A program made the position numbers and the translations under genes. This document shows positions 51,634-60,726 of a stretch of DNA of 64,000 nt, piece after piece. The notes beneath the pieces were generated by a model. It saw only the letters and a list, made by a program, of their open reading frames with translations. It searched no databases and was not told the DNA's origin. Origin of the DNA: CAKZLS01 sp963771545 (GTDB lineage: Bacteria > Pseudomonadota > Alphaproteobacteria > Rhodospirillales > Defluviicoccaceae); NCBI GenBank assembly GCA_963771545.1, contig CAVYTX010000003.1, positions 248,001 through 312,000 on the forward strand, given 5' to 3'. Numbering within the stretch: position 1 is the first letter of the stretch; every line of letters begins with the position of its first letter.

Positions 51634-52926
51634 ATGCGCGTTCTCGTTCTTGGAGCCAACGGTTTTATTGGTTCCGCCATTGTCGCCGCGCTTGTTCGCG
51701 CGGACATGGCGGTCCGGTGTGTCGTTCGAGACCCGGACAAGTTGGCGAACCGGTTTCCGGGCGTCGAAACCGTTAAATCCGACCTGCGCGACGAATCGGC
51801 GCGGGATCCCCAGTATTGGATTGAGGCTCTGGCGGGGGTCGACGCCGTCGTCAACGCCGCCGGTGTTCTGCAGCCCCGGCGGAAGCGCGACGCCTGGGCG
51901 GTTCACTGCAATGCGCCCGACGCGCTGTTCGCCGCCTGCGAGCGCATGGGAGTACGCCGGGTCATCCAGATATCGGCGGTGGGTGTCGAGAACGTGGCGA
52001 CGGTTTACGCGCGCTCGAAGGGGACAGGCGATCAAAAGCTCATGGCGCGCGAGCTGGATTGGACGATCTTGCGGCCGGCGATCGTCATCGGCGACGGTTC
52101 GTATGGCGGCTCGTCCATGCTGCGCGCCATCGCGGCGTTTCCATGGGTGACACCCGTCATCGGTGACGGCGGCAACCATCTCGATTTCATCCACAAGGAC
52201 GATCTCGCCCGGGCGATCGTCGAAATGCTGCGATCCGGCGCGGCCACGAGAGCCATTCTCGAGCCGGCGAGCCGCGAGCGCCTCACCATGTCGGAAGCCG
52301 TCCGGGCGTATCGGCGTTGGCTCAGGCTCAAAGCCGCGCCCGCCGTTCGGGTTCCGATGCGGTGGATAAGGGCGCTCGCGCGGCTGGGCGACGTCGTCAA
52401 ACTCGATCCCGTCACGACCACGGCGCTGGCGCAATTCGAAGCCCGGTTGACCGGCGACGCCGAGGGGTTCGAAGCGGCGACGGGTATCCGGGCCCGCGGA
52501 TTGAGCGCCGTTCTGGCGGCGCGGCCGGCCGAATCGCAGGATCTTTGGCATGCGCGGCTCTATCTCGTCCGGCCGATCGTGAGGTTGTCCCTGGCGGCGC
52601 TTTGGCTGATTTCCGGCCTGCTGGGCCTGTTCAGCGATCCGGCGTCGTACGCGGCGATCCTTGAGCCGTTGACGGCGAATCCGGCGGTGGCTGCCGGGCT
52701 GGGAATCGGCACGAGCCTGATGGACCTCGCCATCGCCGCCGCGTTGATGACCGGTTGGCGTCTGAGGGATCTAGCCAACGTCCAGCTTTTTGTGGTTGCC
52801 GGTTACACGCTGGTGCTGACATTCCTGGCTCCGGGCCTGTGGGGCGATTTGTTCGGCGGGTTGCTGAAAAACATTCCCCTCATCGCGTTGATCCTGGTTC
52901 ACCGAATCCTGGAGGAAGAACGGTGA
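51634..52926 (+). CDS. NAD(P)-binding SDR protein fused to DoxX-like membrane domain
   Basis: A 430-residue fusion. Residues 1 to about 290 are an atypical SDR/NmrA-like domain with VLVLGANGFIGSAIV, and the rest of the fold including LDWTILRPAIVIGDGSYG. Residues about 305-425 are four transmembrane helices of the DoxX-like type (LYLVRPIVRLSLAALWLISG, then LDLAIAAALMTGWR). The fusion joins a nucleotide-binding domain to a membrane quinol- or redox-associated domain. It overlaps the next gene by four bases (GTGA), so both are co-translated. Confidence 0.88.
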   Translation: MRVLVLGANGFIGSAIVAALVRADMAVRCVVRDPDKLANRFPGVETVKSDLRDESARDPQYWIEALAGVDAVVNAAGVLQPRRKRDAWAVHCNAPDALFAACERMGVRRVIQISAVGVENVATVYARSKGTGDQKLMARELDWTILRPAIVIGDGSYGGSSMLRAIAAFPWVTPVIGDGGNHLDFIHKDDLARAIVEMLRSGAATRAILEPASRERLTMSEAVRAYRRWLRLKAAPAVRVPMRWIRALARLGDVVKLDPVTTTALAQFEARLTGDAEGFEAATGIRARGLSAVLAARPAESQDLWHARLYLVRPIVRLSLAALWLISGLLGLFSDPASYAAILEPLTANPAVAAGLGIGTSLMDLAIAAALMTGWRLRDLANVQLFVVAGYTLVLTFLAPGLWGDLFGGLLKNIPLIALILVHRILEEER

Positions 52927-53399
52927 GCGACCCCTATCTTTGGATCAAATGGGCGCACATTCTGAGCGCCACCGTCATTTTTGGAACGGGCATGGGAACC
53001 GCGTTCCATATGCTGACGACGCACCTTCGGGGCGACGTCCACGCCATCGCTACCATGACCAGGAACACCGTGCTCGCCGACTGGCTGTTCACCAGCCCCG
53101 CCGCCATCGTGCAACCGGTCACGGGTTTTCTGATGATTTATATGGCGGGTTACGATCCCCTCGAAAGCTGGCTCGTCGTCACCTATGCGCTCTACGCCGT
53201 CGCCGGGGGCTGCTGGCTCAAGGTCGTGCAATTGCAGCTGCGCATTCGGACGCTCGCCGTGGCGGCTTCGGAGCGCGGCGATTCGTTGCCGTTTGACTAC
53301 CACCGAGCCTTCAAACTCTGGTTCGTCCTCGGTTGGCCGGCCTTTGTCAGCCTCATGATCGTGTTCGCGCTGATGGTCATGAAACCCGATGTCTGGTGA
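52923..53399 (+). CDS. DUF2269 family membrane protein
   Basis: A 158-residue protein with four transmembrane helices. It starts with GTG giving VSDPYLWIKWAHILSATVIFG and has the conserved His and Gly residues WAHILSATVIFGTGMG of DUF2269 proteins, which may bind haem or interact with redox partners. The function is unproven. It is translationally coupled to the SDR-DoxX gene. Confidence 0.85.
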   Translation: MSDPYLWIKWAHILSATVIFGTGMGTAFHMLTTHLRGDVHAIATMTRNTVLADWLFTSPAAIVQPVTGFLMIYMAGYDPLESWLVVTYALYAVAGGCWLKVVQLQLRIRTLAVAASERGDSLPFDYHRAFKLWFVLGWPAFVSLMIVFALMVMKPDVW

Positions 53400-53553
53400 C
53401 GGGAAGGGCCTTTTGGCCACCTTGCCAACGTCCGCACTTTTATTGTTTTATTGCGCAACTTCCTGGACATACATTGAAATTGACGCTATTGGCCATTAGA
53501 CAGTAATGTTTACGGCCAGATTCAGTCATTTCGGGAACGAAGGGAAAGTTACG

Positions 53554-53934
53554 ATGAATTTATCCATTACCAGATCAGCCGCCGCCGCGCTTGTCGTGGG
53601 CTCGGTGCTCCTGGTCACCGCGTCGGACGGCAAGGCCATGACGGCCGATGAGCACGAGGCGGCGATCGAACAGTGCAATGAGATGATGAAGGGCCAGCGG
53701 TCGTTCTGCGTGATCGAAGCCAACAACGCGTTCGCGACTTCAGCCGCGAAAGAGAAGAACCAGGACATCACGGTCCATTACAATTACGACACCTCCAATG
53801 ACACGCCCGAGCAGAAGGCGGCGACGGAGACGTATAGTCAGGCGGCCGAAGATTGCATGGACATGAGCAAGGGTCAGCGGTCCGAGTGCATGATTTCGGC
53901 CCATGAAAAATATCAGGAGGGTATGGGCTGGTAG
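53554..53934 (+). CDS. small secreted protein with duplicated Cys motif
   Basis: A 126-residue protein with a signal peptide ending near SDGKA. The mature part has two copies of a C-x3-M-x-KGQRS-x-C motif: CNEMMKGQRSFCVIEANN and CMDMSKGQRSECMISAHE. The paired Cys at equal spacing in both copies could form two disulfides or bind metal. Between the copies is a TVHYNYDTSNDTPEQKAAT linker. No family is recognised. A terminator follows. Confidence 0.75.
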   Translation: MNLSITRSAAAALVVGSVLLVTASDGKAMTADEHEAAIEQCNEMMKGQRSFCVIEANNAFATSAAKEKNQDITVHYNYDTSNDTPEQKAATETYSQAAEDCMDMSKGQRSECMISAHEKYQEGMGW

Positions 53935-53969
53935 TCTCTCGCCTTTCGCGCGATACAGTCTAGAACCCG

Positions 53970-54007
53970 CGCCAGGATCGGACGGCCGATCCTGGCGTTT
54001 GGTTTTT
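53970..54007 (+). terminator. intrinsic terminator after secreted protein gene
   Basis: CGCCAGGATCGG and CCGATCCTGGCG form a perfect 12-bp stem with loop ACGG, followed by TTTGGTTTTT. Confidence 0.9.
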
Positions 54008-54054
54008 GTGACTAATACCAACGGTCACCATCAATGACCGTTGGTATTAGTCAC
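54008..54054. repeat. perfect 20-bp inverted repeat
   Basis: GTGACTAATACCAACGGTCA and its exact reverse complement are separated by seven bases. The CTAATACC end resembles the end of the MITE-like element at 33309. It lies directly behind a terminator, upstream of the MmcQ/YjbR gene, and looks like a REP-type intergenic palindrome. Confidence 0.8.
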
Positions 54055-54105
54055 GGTCGAAAGGATTGGACGGCGAAATCCACCAGCCCGCGGCGGGTCC
54101 ATCCG

Positions 54106-54471
54106 ATGACCTTCGATGACTTCAATGCATTCTGCGGCTCTCTTCCCGCCACCACCCATGTGGTCCAATGGGGCGGCTCGGACGTTTGGAAAGTGGGCGG
54201 CAAGGTATTCGCCATCGGCGGCTGGGATGACGGGGAACCGCGCTTCACGTTCAAGGCCGGTGATATCGCTTACGAAATGCTGAAGGACCGGCCGGACCTG
54301 CGGCCGGCGCCGTACCTTGCGTCACGCGGCATGAAGTGGATCCAGCACTACGCGCGGCCGGGATTGTCCGACGACGAGTTGAGAGACTATCTACGGCAGT
54401 CGCATCGCATCGTCTCGCTCGGTCTGACAAAGAAAAAGCAGCGCGAGCTGGGTCTCGACCAGCCTTCCTGA
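54106..54471 (+). CDS. MmcQ/YjbR family protein
   Basis: A 121-residue protein with the CyaY-like fold of the MmcQ/YjbR group, sometimes annotated DNA-binding. It begins MTFDDFNAFCGSLPATTHVVQWGG and includes VWKVGGKVFAIGG, FTFKAGDIAYEML and RGMKWIQHY, then a final helix LSDDELRDYLRQSHRIV. Function is uncertain. The start is the Met beginning MTFDD; readable sequence upstream runs into the palindrome. Confidence 0.85.
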   Translation: MTFDDFNAFCGSLPATTHVVQWGGSDVWKVGGKVFAIGGWDDGEPRFTFKAGDIAYEMLKDRPDLRPAPYLASRGMKWIQHYARPGLSDDELRDYLRQSHRIVSLGLTKKKQRELGLDQPS

Positions 54472-54491
54472 TATTCCGGACGGCGTCGTCG

Positions 54492-56675
54492 TCAAGGCGC
54501 CGTGCGGAGTTGCAGATATTGGCTTTCGTTGGCGAAATTGAAGCCGACGAAGACGCCGTTGGCCTTGATGTCGGCCGCCGTGCGCGGCGTCGGCCACAGC
54601 GGTGCGTTGGGATCGTCGGCGAGCAGGTTGACCGCCTGGTAGCGAACGCCGGGAGTGGCGTCCAGCGGCACGGCGTCGGGGACGGCGAAGACATCCGGGC
54701 CGACGACGGCGTCCCGCAGGTTGACGAACACCAGCACCACGTCGTCCCCCTGCCAGCGGGCGACGGAGAAGATGTCGTTGTTGAACCCTCCGCCGCCCTG
54801 TTTGCTCAGAAACCAGCGGTTGGTGGAGCGCAGCGCGGCACTGCCGGCCCGTGCATCGTTGATGCGCCGGTACATGGTGAACACCGCCGGGTTGGCGCTG
54901 TCCCAGAAGCTCTTGATGTTCTGCCAGGAGTTCTGGAAATCCACCTTATAGGGGATGCCGAGCGGCTGGCTCATGTAGACCATCGGCACGCCATAGTTCG
55001 CGGCCGCCACCGCGTAGCGCGCCACCATCAGCCAGATGTTGCCGTTGCCTTGCTCGTCATGGCTGGTGCCGTTGTGCAGGACCACGGCGTTGTAGCCGTA
55101 GAGCGCCGCCTCGCGTTCCAGGCTGTCGCGCAGCTCACTCATGGTCGCGTCATCGGTCCGGTAGAGGTGGTGGTCCACCGTGGTGATGATGTCGAAGTGA
55201 CGGTTCGAGCGGTAGCGCACCTCGTCCGGATCCAGCACCTCGGCGAGGAACACGAAATCCCACTTGTGCTGGCGGGTCTTGTTGATGATGTATTCCCACG
55301 CCCGTGGCGGCAAGCCCTGGGCGAAGTCGGCGCGGATGCCGTCGAGCTTGTTGCCGGTCTTCTCCAGCCAGAAGGGCAGAAGGCGGGCGAAGTAGTTCCA
55401 CACGTTCGCCACCTCGAAGTCGTAGCCGCCGACAGGATCGAGATCGGTGTAGAACAGATCGCGTTCGTCGAGGGCGCCGCCCCGGGAGACGTCGCCGCGC
55501 CCGGGTTTGGGGCCCAGCGACGAATAGTCGCCGAAAAACCAGTCGAGACCGGCGTCATACCACTGGTGCTCGCCCAGCCGGTCCGCCGGCGCGAATACCG
55601 CCCATTCCAGCGGCCCGTTGGCGTGGGCCCGATAGTCGGCGTTGTTGGTCGCCCACGACGGCCGCCGGTTGCGGATCTGCACGCCCACGTCCGACGGCGG
55701 AACGGCGCCGATATCGGCCGCCCCCTGGCCGAACACCGTATCCCGGCCGGAGTGGTTGAGCGCCACGTCGATGAACACGTCGAGGCCCACGTTTTCCGCC
55801 CGGTCGACCATGTGCTGGAATTCGTTCATGGCCGCGCCCGCGTCGCCGGTTTCGTCGAACAGGCCGTTCACCGCGAAATAGTTCCGCGTCGAATAGGGGC
55901 TGCCCGGCGACACGTTGGGGACGTCGGTATGGGAATTTGGATCGTAGCGTTCGCCGGTGATGGGAAAGACCGGCATCAACCAGATGGCGTTGAAGCCGAG
56001 GGTATGGCGGACATAGTCCAGGTTGAACGGATCGAAGCCGTCGGTGTCGTGGTCGGTTAAATCCTCCAGCGTGCTCCGCTGCGCCTCGCCGCCGCCGGGA
56101 AACGCCTCGACCACGAAGGTGTTGATCTCGTAAAGCGAGAGATCGCGGGCCTTCGCGGGCGAAACGACGATGGCGGCGTCGCGCTGCTTGACGCCATCGA
56201 ACGCGAAATCGTTATGCCACAGCCACGGCCCGCCATTGATCCGGAACCGGGTCGTCAGGCGATAGGCGCCGGCCTTGTCGATGTTGAGATTGGCGCGGAA
56301 GACATGATTGTTGCCGCTCTGACCGATATGGGTCATGGGCGCCGTGACGAAGTAGCTGTCGCTCAGGCCCGCCGCGCCAACGGTCTCGAACACCTTGGCG
56401 AAATCGCGCCGGTTTAGGTTGGTGAACACCTGCGCTTCGACGGCGCCCGCCGGCTGGCCATCGGCCCAGATTTCCACCGTCACCTCGATCGGGATGGTCT
56501 GGTTGGCGTTCTCGTCGATGAAGTACTTGACCGTGCCGTAGTTGCCCGACCGGCCCTGCGGCCACACCGCGTTGTCGCGCACTTCCAGATGGCCCATCCA
56601 CGGATCGGCCCCGGCAACGCCGGCGAAAACGCCAAGCGTCAATGCGACGATGGCCGCGAACAGATAACGTCCCAT
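54492..56675 (-). CDS. secreted GH13 (alpha-amylase family) protein
   Basis: A 727-residue protein with a signal peptide (MGRYLFAAIVALTLGVFAGV, cut near GADP). An N-terminal beta domain of about 160 residues is followed by the (beta/alpha)8 domain. Conserved regions are VFIDVALNHSG, DGIRADFAQG with the nucleophile Asp, FLAEVLD with the acid Glu, and GTSHDEQG in place of the usual NHD triad third Asp motif. The C-terminal beta domain ends with FVGFNFANESQYLQL. It probably acts on alpha-glucans in the periplasm or outside. No glucan-uptake genes are near. Confidence 0.88.
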   Translation of the reverse strand: MGRYLFAAIVALTLGVFAGVAGADPWMGHLEVRDNAVWPQGRSGNYGTVKYFIDENANQTIPIEVTVEIWADGQPAGAVEAQVFTNLNRRDFAKVFETVGAAGLSDSYFVTAPMTHIGQSGNNHVFRANLNIDKAGAYRLTTRFRINGGPWLWHNDFAFDGVKQRDAAIVVSPAKARDLSLYEINTFVVEAFPGGGEAQRSTLEDLTDHDTDGFDPFNLDYVRHTLGFNAIWLMPVFPITGERYDPNSHTDVPNVSPGSPYSTRNYFAVNGLFDETGDAGAAMNEFQHMVDRAENVGLDVFIDVALNHSGRDTVFGQGAADIGAVPPSDVGVQIRNRRPSWATNNADYRAHANGPLEWAVFAPADRLGEHQWYDAGLDWFFGDYSSLGPKPGRGDVSRGGALDERDLFYTDLDPVGGYDFEVANVWNYFARLLPFWLEKTGNKLDGIRADFAQGLPPRAWEYIINKTRQHKWDFVFLAEVLDPDEVRYRSNRHFDIITTVDHHLYRTDDATMSELRDSLEREAALYGYNAVVLHNGTSHDEQGNGNIWLMVARYAVAAANYGVPMVYMSQPLGIPYKVDFQNSWQNIKSFWDSANPAVFTMYRRINDARAGSAALRSTNRWFLSKQGGGGFNNDIFSVARWQGDDVVLVFVNLRDAVVGPDVFAVPDAVPLDATPGVRYQAVNLLADDPNAPLWPTPRTAADIKANGVFVGFNFANESQYLQLRTAP

Positions 56676-56928
56676 GCTTACCTCCCCATCCGCCGGCAAA
56701 CCGGCTCCCGGAATGTCCCGCGATCAGATTTTATCGAGCAGTTCCCTCGGGCAACGCCCCCCGCGTGTTAGCGCTCGATTATACCCAATTGGGCCGTGGC
56801 ACGGAAGGGCGAACCCATCCGGCGCTCGCGGGAGACAGGAGCCGCAAGGCCGAACCGCCCGCCGCCCCAAGAGGGACCGTTTCCCCGCTCAGGGTCCAGC
56901 CTCGTCAAGATCGGTCGCCGGAGGCCAA

Positions 56929-56969
56929 GCCGAACCGTGTTGACGACACGTGTCGTCAAAAAAAGGCCC
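56929..56969 (-). repeat. dispersed palindromic repeat, copy 2
   Basis: Reverse-complement partner of 18755-18795. It has the perfect palindrome TTGACGACACGTGTCGTCAA at 56940-56959 next to a run of seven A. Confidence 0.75.
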
Positions 56970-57237
56970 AAAATGACGACATTTTTCGCGAAAAAGACGA
57001 CATTTGACGACTTGACATTCGCTAAGTACTTGATTTCATTGGGCCAAAATAAAACGGCTCAAAATGTCGTCATTTGTCATCATTTGTCGTCATTTTTGTC
57101 TGGAACCCATTGATATCAAACGTACATTCAAGAGTGCTTATTCTTTCTCCGCAACGATGTAAGTCCTTGATAATAAACAAAACACGCCGTTTTGACGCCG
57201 GATCGTTCCGCTTTCGATGTCGTCATTTGTCGTCATA
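56940..57237. repeat. cluster of TGTCGTCA motifs with 10-bp spacing
   Basis: About ten exact or one-mismatch copies of TGTCGTCA or its complement in 300 bases: two in the palindrome at 56940, then near 56974, 56995 and 57006 in one orientation. Three head-to-tail copies follow every 10 bases at 57065-57094, and two every 10 bases at 57218-57237. The DNA is AT-rich. TTTTTCGCGAAAAA (56982-56995) is a further perfect palindrome. Spacing of one helical turn suggests an array of protein-binding sites. Confidence 0.65.
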
Positions 57238-57365
57238 TTGGACCGTTCGTTCCAATTAACGACCTCGCAATTGGCGGCGGCTGAATGGAACAAAAAAAGA
57301 ACATTAGAGGGCGAAACGCCGTCGGTCAAGGTCGGATGATCCCCGCCCATAAGCTCCGCCGCCGT

Positions 57366-57453
57366 CTTTGCGAGCGAAGCGCGGCAATCCAGCACCGCCG
57401 ATGGCCGCACGCATCATCCCGGATCGCTTCGTTGCTCCGCGCCTCGCGATGAC
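57366..57453. repeat. intergenic REP-like hairpin (TTGCGAGCGAAGC type)
   Basis: Left part TTTGCGAGCGAAGCGCGGCA and right part GGATCGCTTCGTTGCTCCGC, then CTCGCGATGACG, are imperfectly complementary. This is the form of the common TTGCGAGCGAAGCAATCC family of intergenic repeats. Confidence 0.7.
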
Positions 57454-58394
57454 GCGGTTCGGTCAGGCTATTGTGTTGGGGCGTCACGGCTCGCGGACGG
57501 GTCTACACCCTTTTATTCCGGTTACCTGCGCTACGAGCTGGCAAATACGCGTATATTTGGCTTTGCGCTTCTCTTTATGACTGGCGATTTGGGGCGCGCC
57601 TGAAAAGTGGTTGGCCATGCCTCGAATTGCTCTTGTTCATGGGGCACGCCAAGCGCTGAACCGTCTTGGCGAATTGCTTAATTTGTTGGTTATCCGCAGT
57701 TTTGCTCTCGAAAAGCCCCTCTGGTTCACAGCAAAACGGAAACCGCCCGAACAGTCCCCGCTATTTGGTGATTTCCCGATACGCGGTCCCGTCGCCATCA
57801 AGTATAGTACGAGACATGGGATTCATCTCCGCGGTAAACCGACCATTCGAATTTCGGGGCGTTGGCGCCTTGGCTTCCGGGCTTAGCTGGCCACCGCACA
57901 GCATCCAGGCGGAAAAGACGCTTGTGGGCGCGATATTCGGCCCGGAGGACATGTGGGCGGCTGTCGGTAGCTTCCACCGGCGTTGCTCTCGCTTCAGGCC
58001 GTCGCGCGCGTGAAAAGACGTTGGTATCGTCACGGAATCTGCATGTAGCGATTCCATACTATGACTATTATCTGATTCTTAGGAATGAATGGCTTGGAGC
58101 GCCGATTGGTATTGAGTAAAGGAGAAGCGCAAAGAAACCATAATGAAACCGACGAATCCTTCCAGAGCTAACGCTTGTGGCTTTCGAAGGTCAAAGCGAA
58201 TCGAGCCCGGTGTTCCAGCACCAGGCTCGACCGAAATCCAAAACGCATGTATGAGCGCTTAGGAGATTATGACGCTGATCATATTAAGCACTCGAAAGCC
58301 AAGAATCGAGACTTAGTTCTAATCGGGTCTTCCTTGCTCCTGCATGCCTTTATCTCGCGATCCGCTCAGGCGGCGCGGCGGAAAGGCTTTTTAT
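57454..58394. other. gene-poor stretch, no supported gene
   Basis: Several short frames on both strands lack family resemblance and good ribosome sites. A frame from 57815 (65 residues, MGFISAVNRPFEF onward) and one from 58175 (99 residues) may be relics of displaced genes. Together with 56676-57453 this forms a 1.7-kb zone without confident genes between the GH13 gene and the helicase. Confidence 0.5.
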
Positions 58395-58655
58395 ATGATG
58401 ATGACGTCACTATTTGCAGCGTGGCCTCAGGAGAGGTGCATCTGCGAAACCGCAGTTTGGAACTGTGCGATTGATAGAGCCATCGAGTTTTGTGCAATTC
58501 GTCGCTTCCAAGGTTATACGCCTAACGCCTGCATTGCAGAGGCCATAGGCGACTTCCCGTATAAGCCATGTTCGTGGGGAGAGGCACAATACCGTTGCGC
58601 CTTGGCATTGGTACAAACACATCATGGCATTTTTGACCAATCGCATTGTGAGTAA
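58395..58655 (+). CDS. small hypothetical protein upstream of the helicase
   Basis: An 86-residue frame with GGAAAGG upstream and three consecutive ATG codons as possible starts. The middle looks folded: RAIEFCAIRRFQGYTPNACI, then GDFPYKPCSWGEAQYRCALAL. It has six Cys. The stop is 10 bases before the helicase ATG, so co-translation is likely if it is real. The family is unknown. Confidence 0.4.
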   Translation: MMMTSLFAAWPQERCICETAVWNCAIDRAIEFCAIRRFQGYTPNACIAEAIGDFPYKPCSWGEAQYRCALALVQTHHGIFDQSHCE

Positions 58656-58665
58656 GGAGGCGCGG

Positions 58666-60601
58666 ATGACGACTAACCCAAAGGATTCCCAATCTTCACG
58701 CCGGCTGTTCTCCGATGCTGCAAAGTTTGCTCTGTTCGAGGCCGCCAGTGGTCGGTGCGAAAGTTGCGGAAAGGAATTGTCCGATGCATGGCACGGCGAT
58801 CATTTGGTGCCGTGGGCGCGCGGCGGAGAAACCGACGTTGCAAATGGTCAGGCACTTTGCCCCGTTTGTAACCTGCGGAAGGGAAATTCGTTACCAGAGC
58901 ACCCGCGTAAGGCGCTCATACGCCTCCGGAAATGGCAGAAGGCGGCGCGGGCCGCACTGCACGCGGATTTGGAAAGCGGCAAAACGGATTTTCTCGCCGT
59001 TGCGACGCCAGGAGCAGGGAAAACCACTTTTGCTCTCCGGGTCGCGGCCGACTTCCTTGCCGGCGGAGTCATTGATCACGTTGTAATCGTCACTTCAACG
59101 GACCAGCTTAAAGGCCAATGGGTCAAAGCGGCTAAGCGTTTTGAGATCGACCTTACCGGTCAATACCAAAATCGGTCAGCAGCCCGAGGCATACCTCGAC
59201 CACGGGGAACGTCGGGCGTGGTGGTGACCTACGCACAGGTCGGACGTATGCCCGAGCCGCATCGGCTTCACTGTAGCCGCGCCAAGACGCTGGTGGTTTT
59301 TGATGAGATCCACCACGCCGGAGAGACAAAGGCCTGGGGCGATGGTCTTAGGCGCGCCTTCGAAAACGCCGTATTTCGTCTTGCGCTATCGGGAACACCC
59401 TTTCGCCGTGACTCAAACCCTATCCCGTTTGTCGAATATGAGGATGGTCGAAGCGCAGCGTCGTTCAGTTACGGCTACTCGGAAGCGTTACGGGACGACG
59501 TTTGTCGGTCGATTGTGTTTCCCGGTTACGAGGGACGGATGGAATGGTTGGAAGGGTCGGGATTGATCGACGCTTCGTTTGCGGATGATCTGAATGAGAA
59601 AGGTCAGTCTCGGCGGCTTCGCACAGCGCTATCACCGTCGGGTGATTTCCTTCGTCAAATGCTGGAGGATGCAAATGAGCACCTGGAAAAGATACGCGCA
59701 CAAGGCCACTCAGATGCGGCTGGTCTTGTACTCGCAGTCGATCAAGGTCATGCAACTGTTGTCGCCAAACTTTTAGAAGACATCACGAGCGTGAGGCCAA
59801 CCGTCGCGATTTCAGACAGTGAAACCGCATCCGAAGATATCGACACCTTCGCTAACTCAGACGATCTCTGGATCGTTGCTGTAAAGATGGTGTCGGAAGG
59901 TGTTGACGTTCCGAGGCTACGTGTTGGTGTCTATGCCACCAACATCGTTTCGGAGTTGTTCTTCCGACAGGCCGTGGGCCGGTTCGTTCGCGTGATAGAC
60001 ACGTTGGATGAGCAGACAGCTTTCGTCTATCTCCCGAAAGATTCACGCTTGATCCGAATGGCCCGCGAAATTCAAGACGAGCGTAACCATGAACTCACGG
60101 ATAACTCGCAACCCGTTTCACGTGAAGGATATACAGAAGAAACGTTGGCGTTCTCGTTCCTTCCAGTTGGTTCGACGGGTCGCGAAGATGGTGCCATATA
60201 CCTGGGAGAAGCGTTCGATCCTGTGGAAATCGCCGCTGCACGTCGATTGAAGCAGGGCCTAAAAGATCCGGAGCTCAACAGAACGCCTGACCCGGTTATC
60301 GCTCGAATCCTGCGATATTTGGCCACCGAAAAGTTCCCGCAAGAACCGCTCAGTTCGAATTCATGCGATCCTGGAGAGACCTTGGGATCAACAGAACAAT
60401 CGTCTTCGAAAAAAAATTCAGAAGCTTGTTGCGGTCATCCACCATAAGACCGGTATTGAATACGCGGACATTCATAACCGTTGGAAAGCTGAAGGTGGTA
60501 GCCGCCAAGACGGCGCGGGCAACGAAGAACTCAAGCGAAAACTTGAATGGTTGGGGCAGTGGCTCAACCGGCTCAACGAGCGGCCCAATCCACCCCGCTA
60601 G
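58666..60601 (+). CDS. HNH nuclease - SF2 helicase fusion (3' frameshift)
   Basis: N-terminal HNH domain: CESCGKEL, HGDHLVPWARGGETDV, NGQALCPVCNLRKGN (two CxxC pairs and catalytic His). Then a DEAD/DEAH-like SF2 helicase with Walker A ATPGAGKTT, DEIHH box, SGTPFR motif III and a C-terminal helicase domain with SEGVDVPRLRVGV and RQAVGRFVRV. The uncorrected frame ends at 60447 with an unlikely Ser-rich tail. Removing one G from the GGG at 60384-60386 continues it as ETLDQQNNRLRKKIQKLV to a natural helical C-terminus at 60601. AAGGAGG lies six bases before ATG 58666. The fusion suggests a DNA-targeting defence or restriction function. Confidence 0.85.
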
Positions 60602-60726
60602 AATTCGACCCACCTTCTTCTTGGACGAGGATTCCCCGCCGCTAAATCGTTACCGGCGGGGTGTTCCGGCTTTACGTGACAACCAAACGAATTTAACACC
60701 GTGATCACAGTGAAGGAGACCCTTGG

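Noticed and set aside
57611..58313. Several 60-100-residue frames in the gene-poor zone
   Set aside because: Overlapping in several frames, no good ribosome sites, no motif; not enough support.
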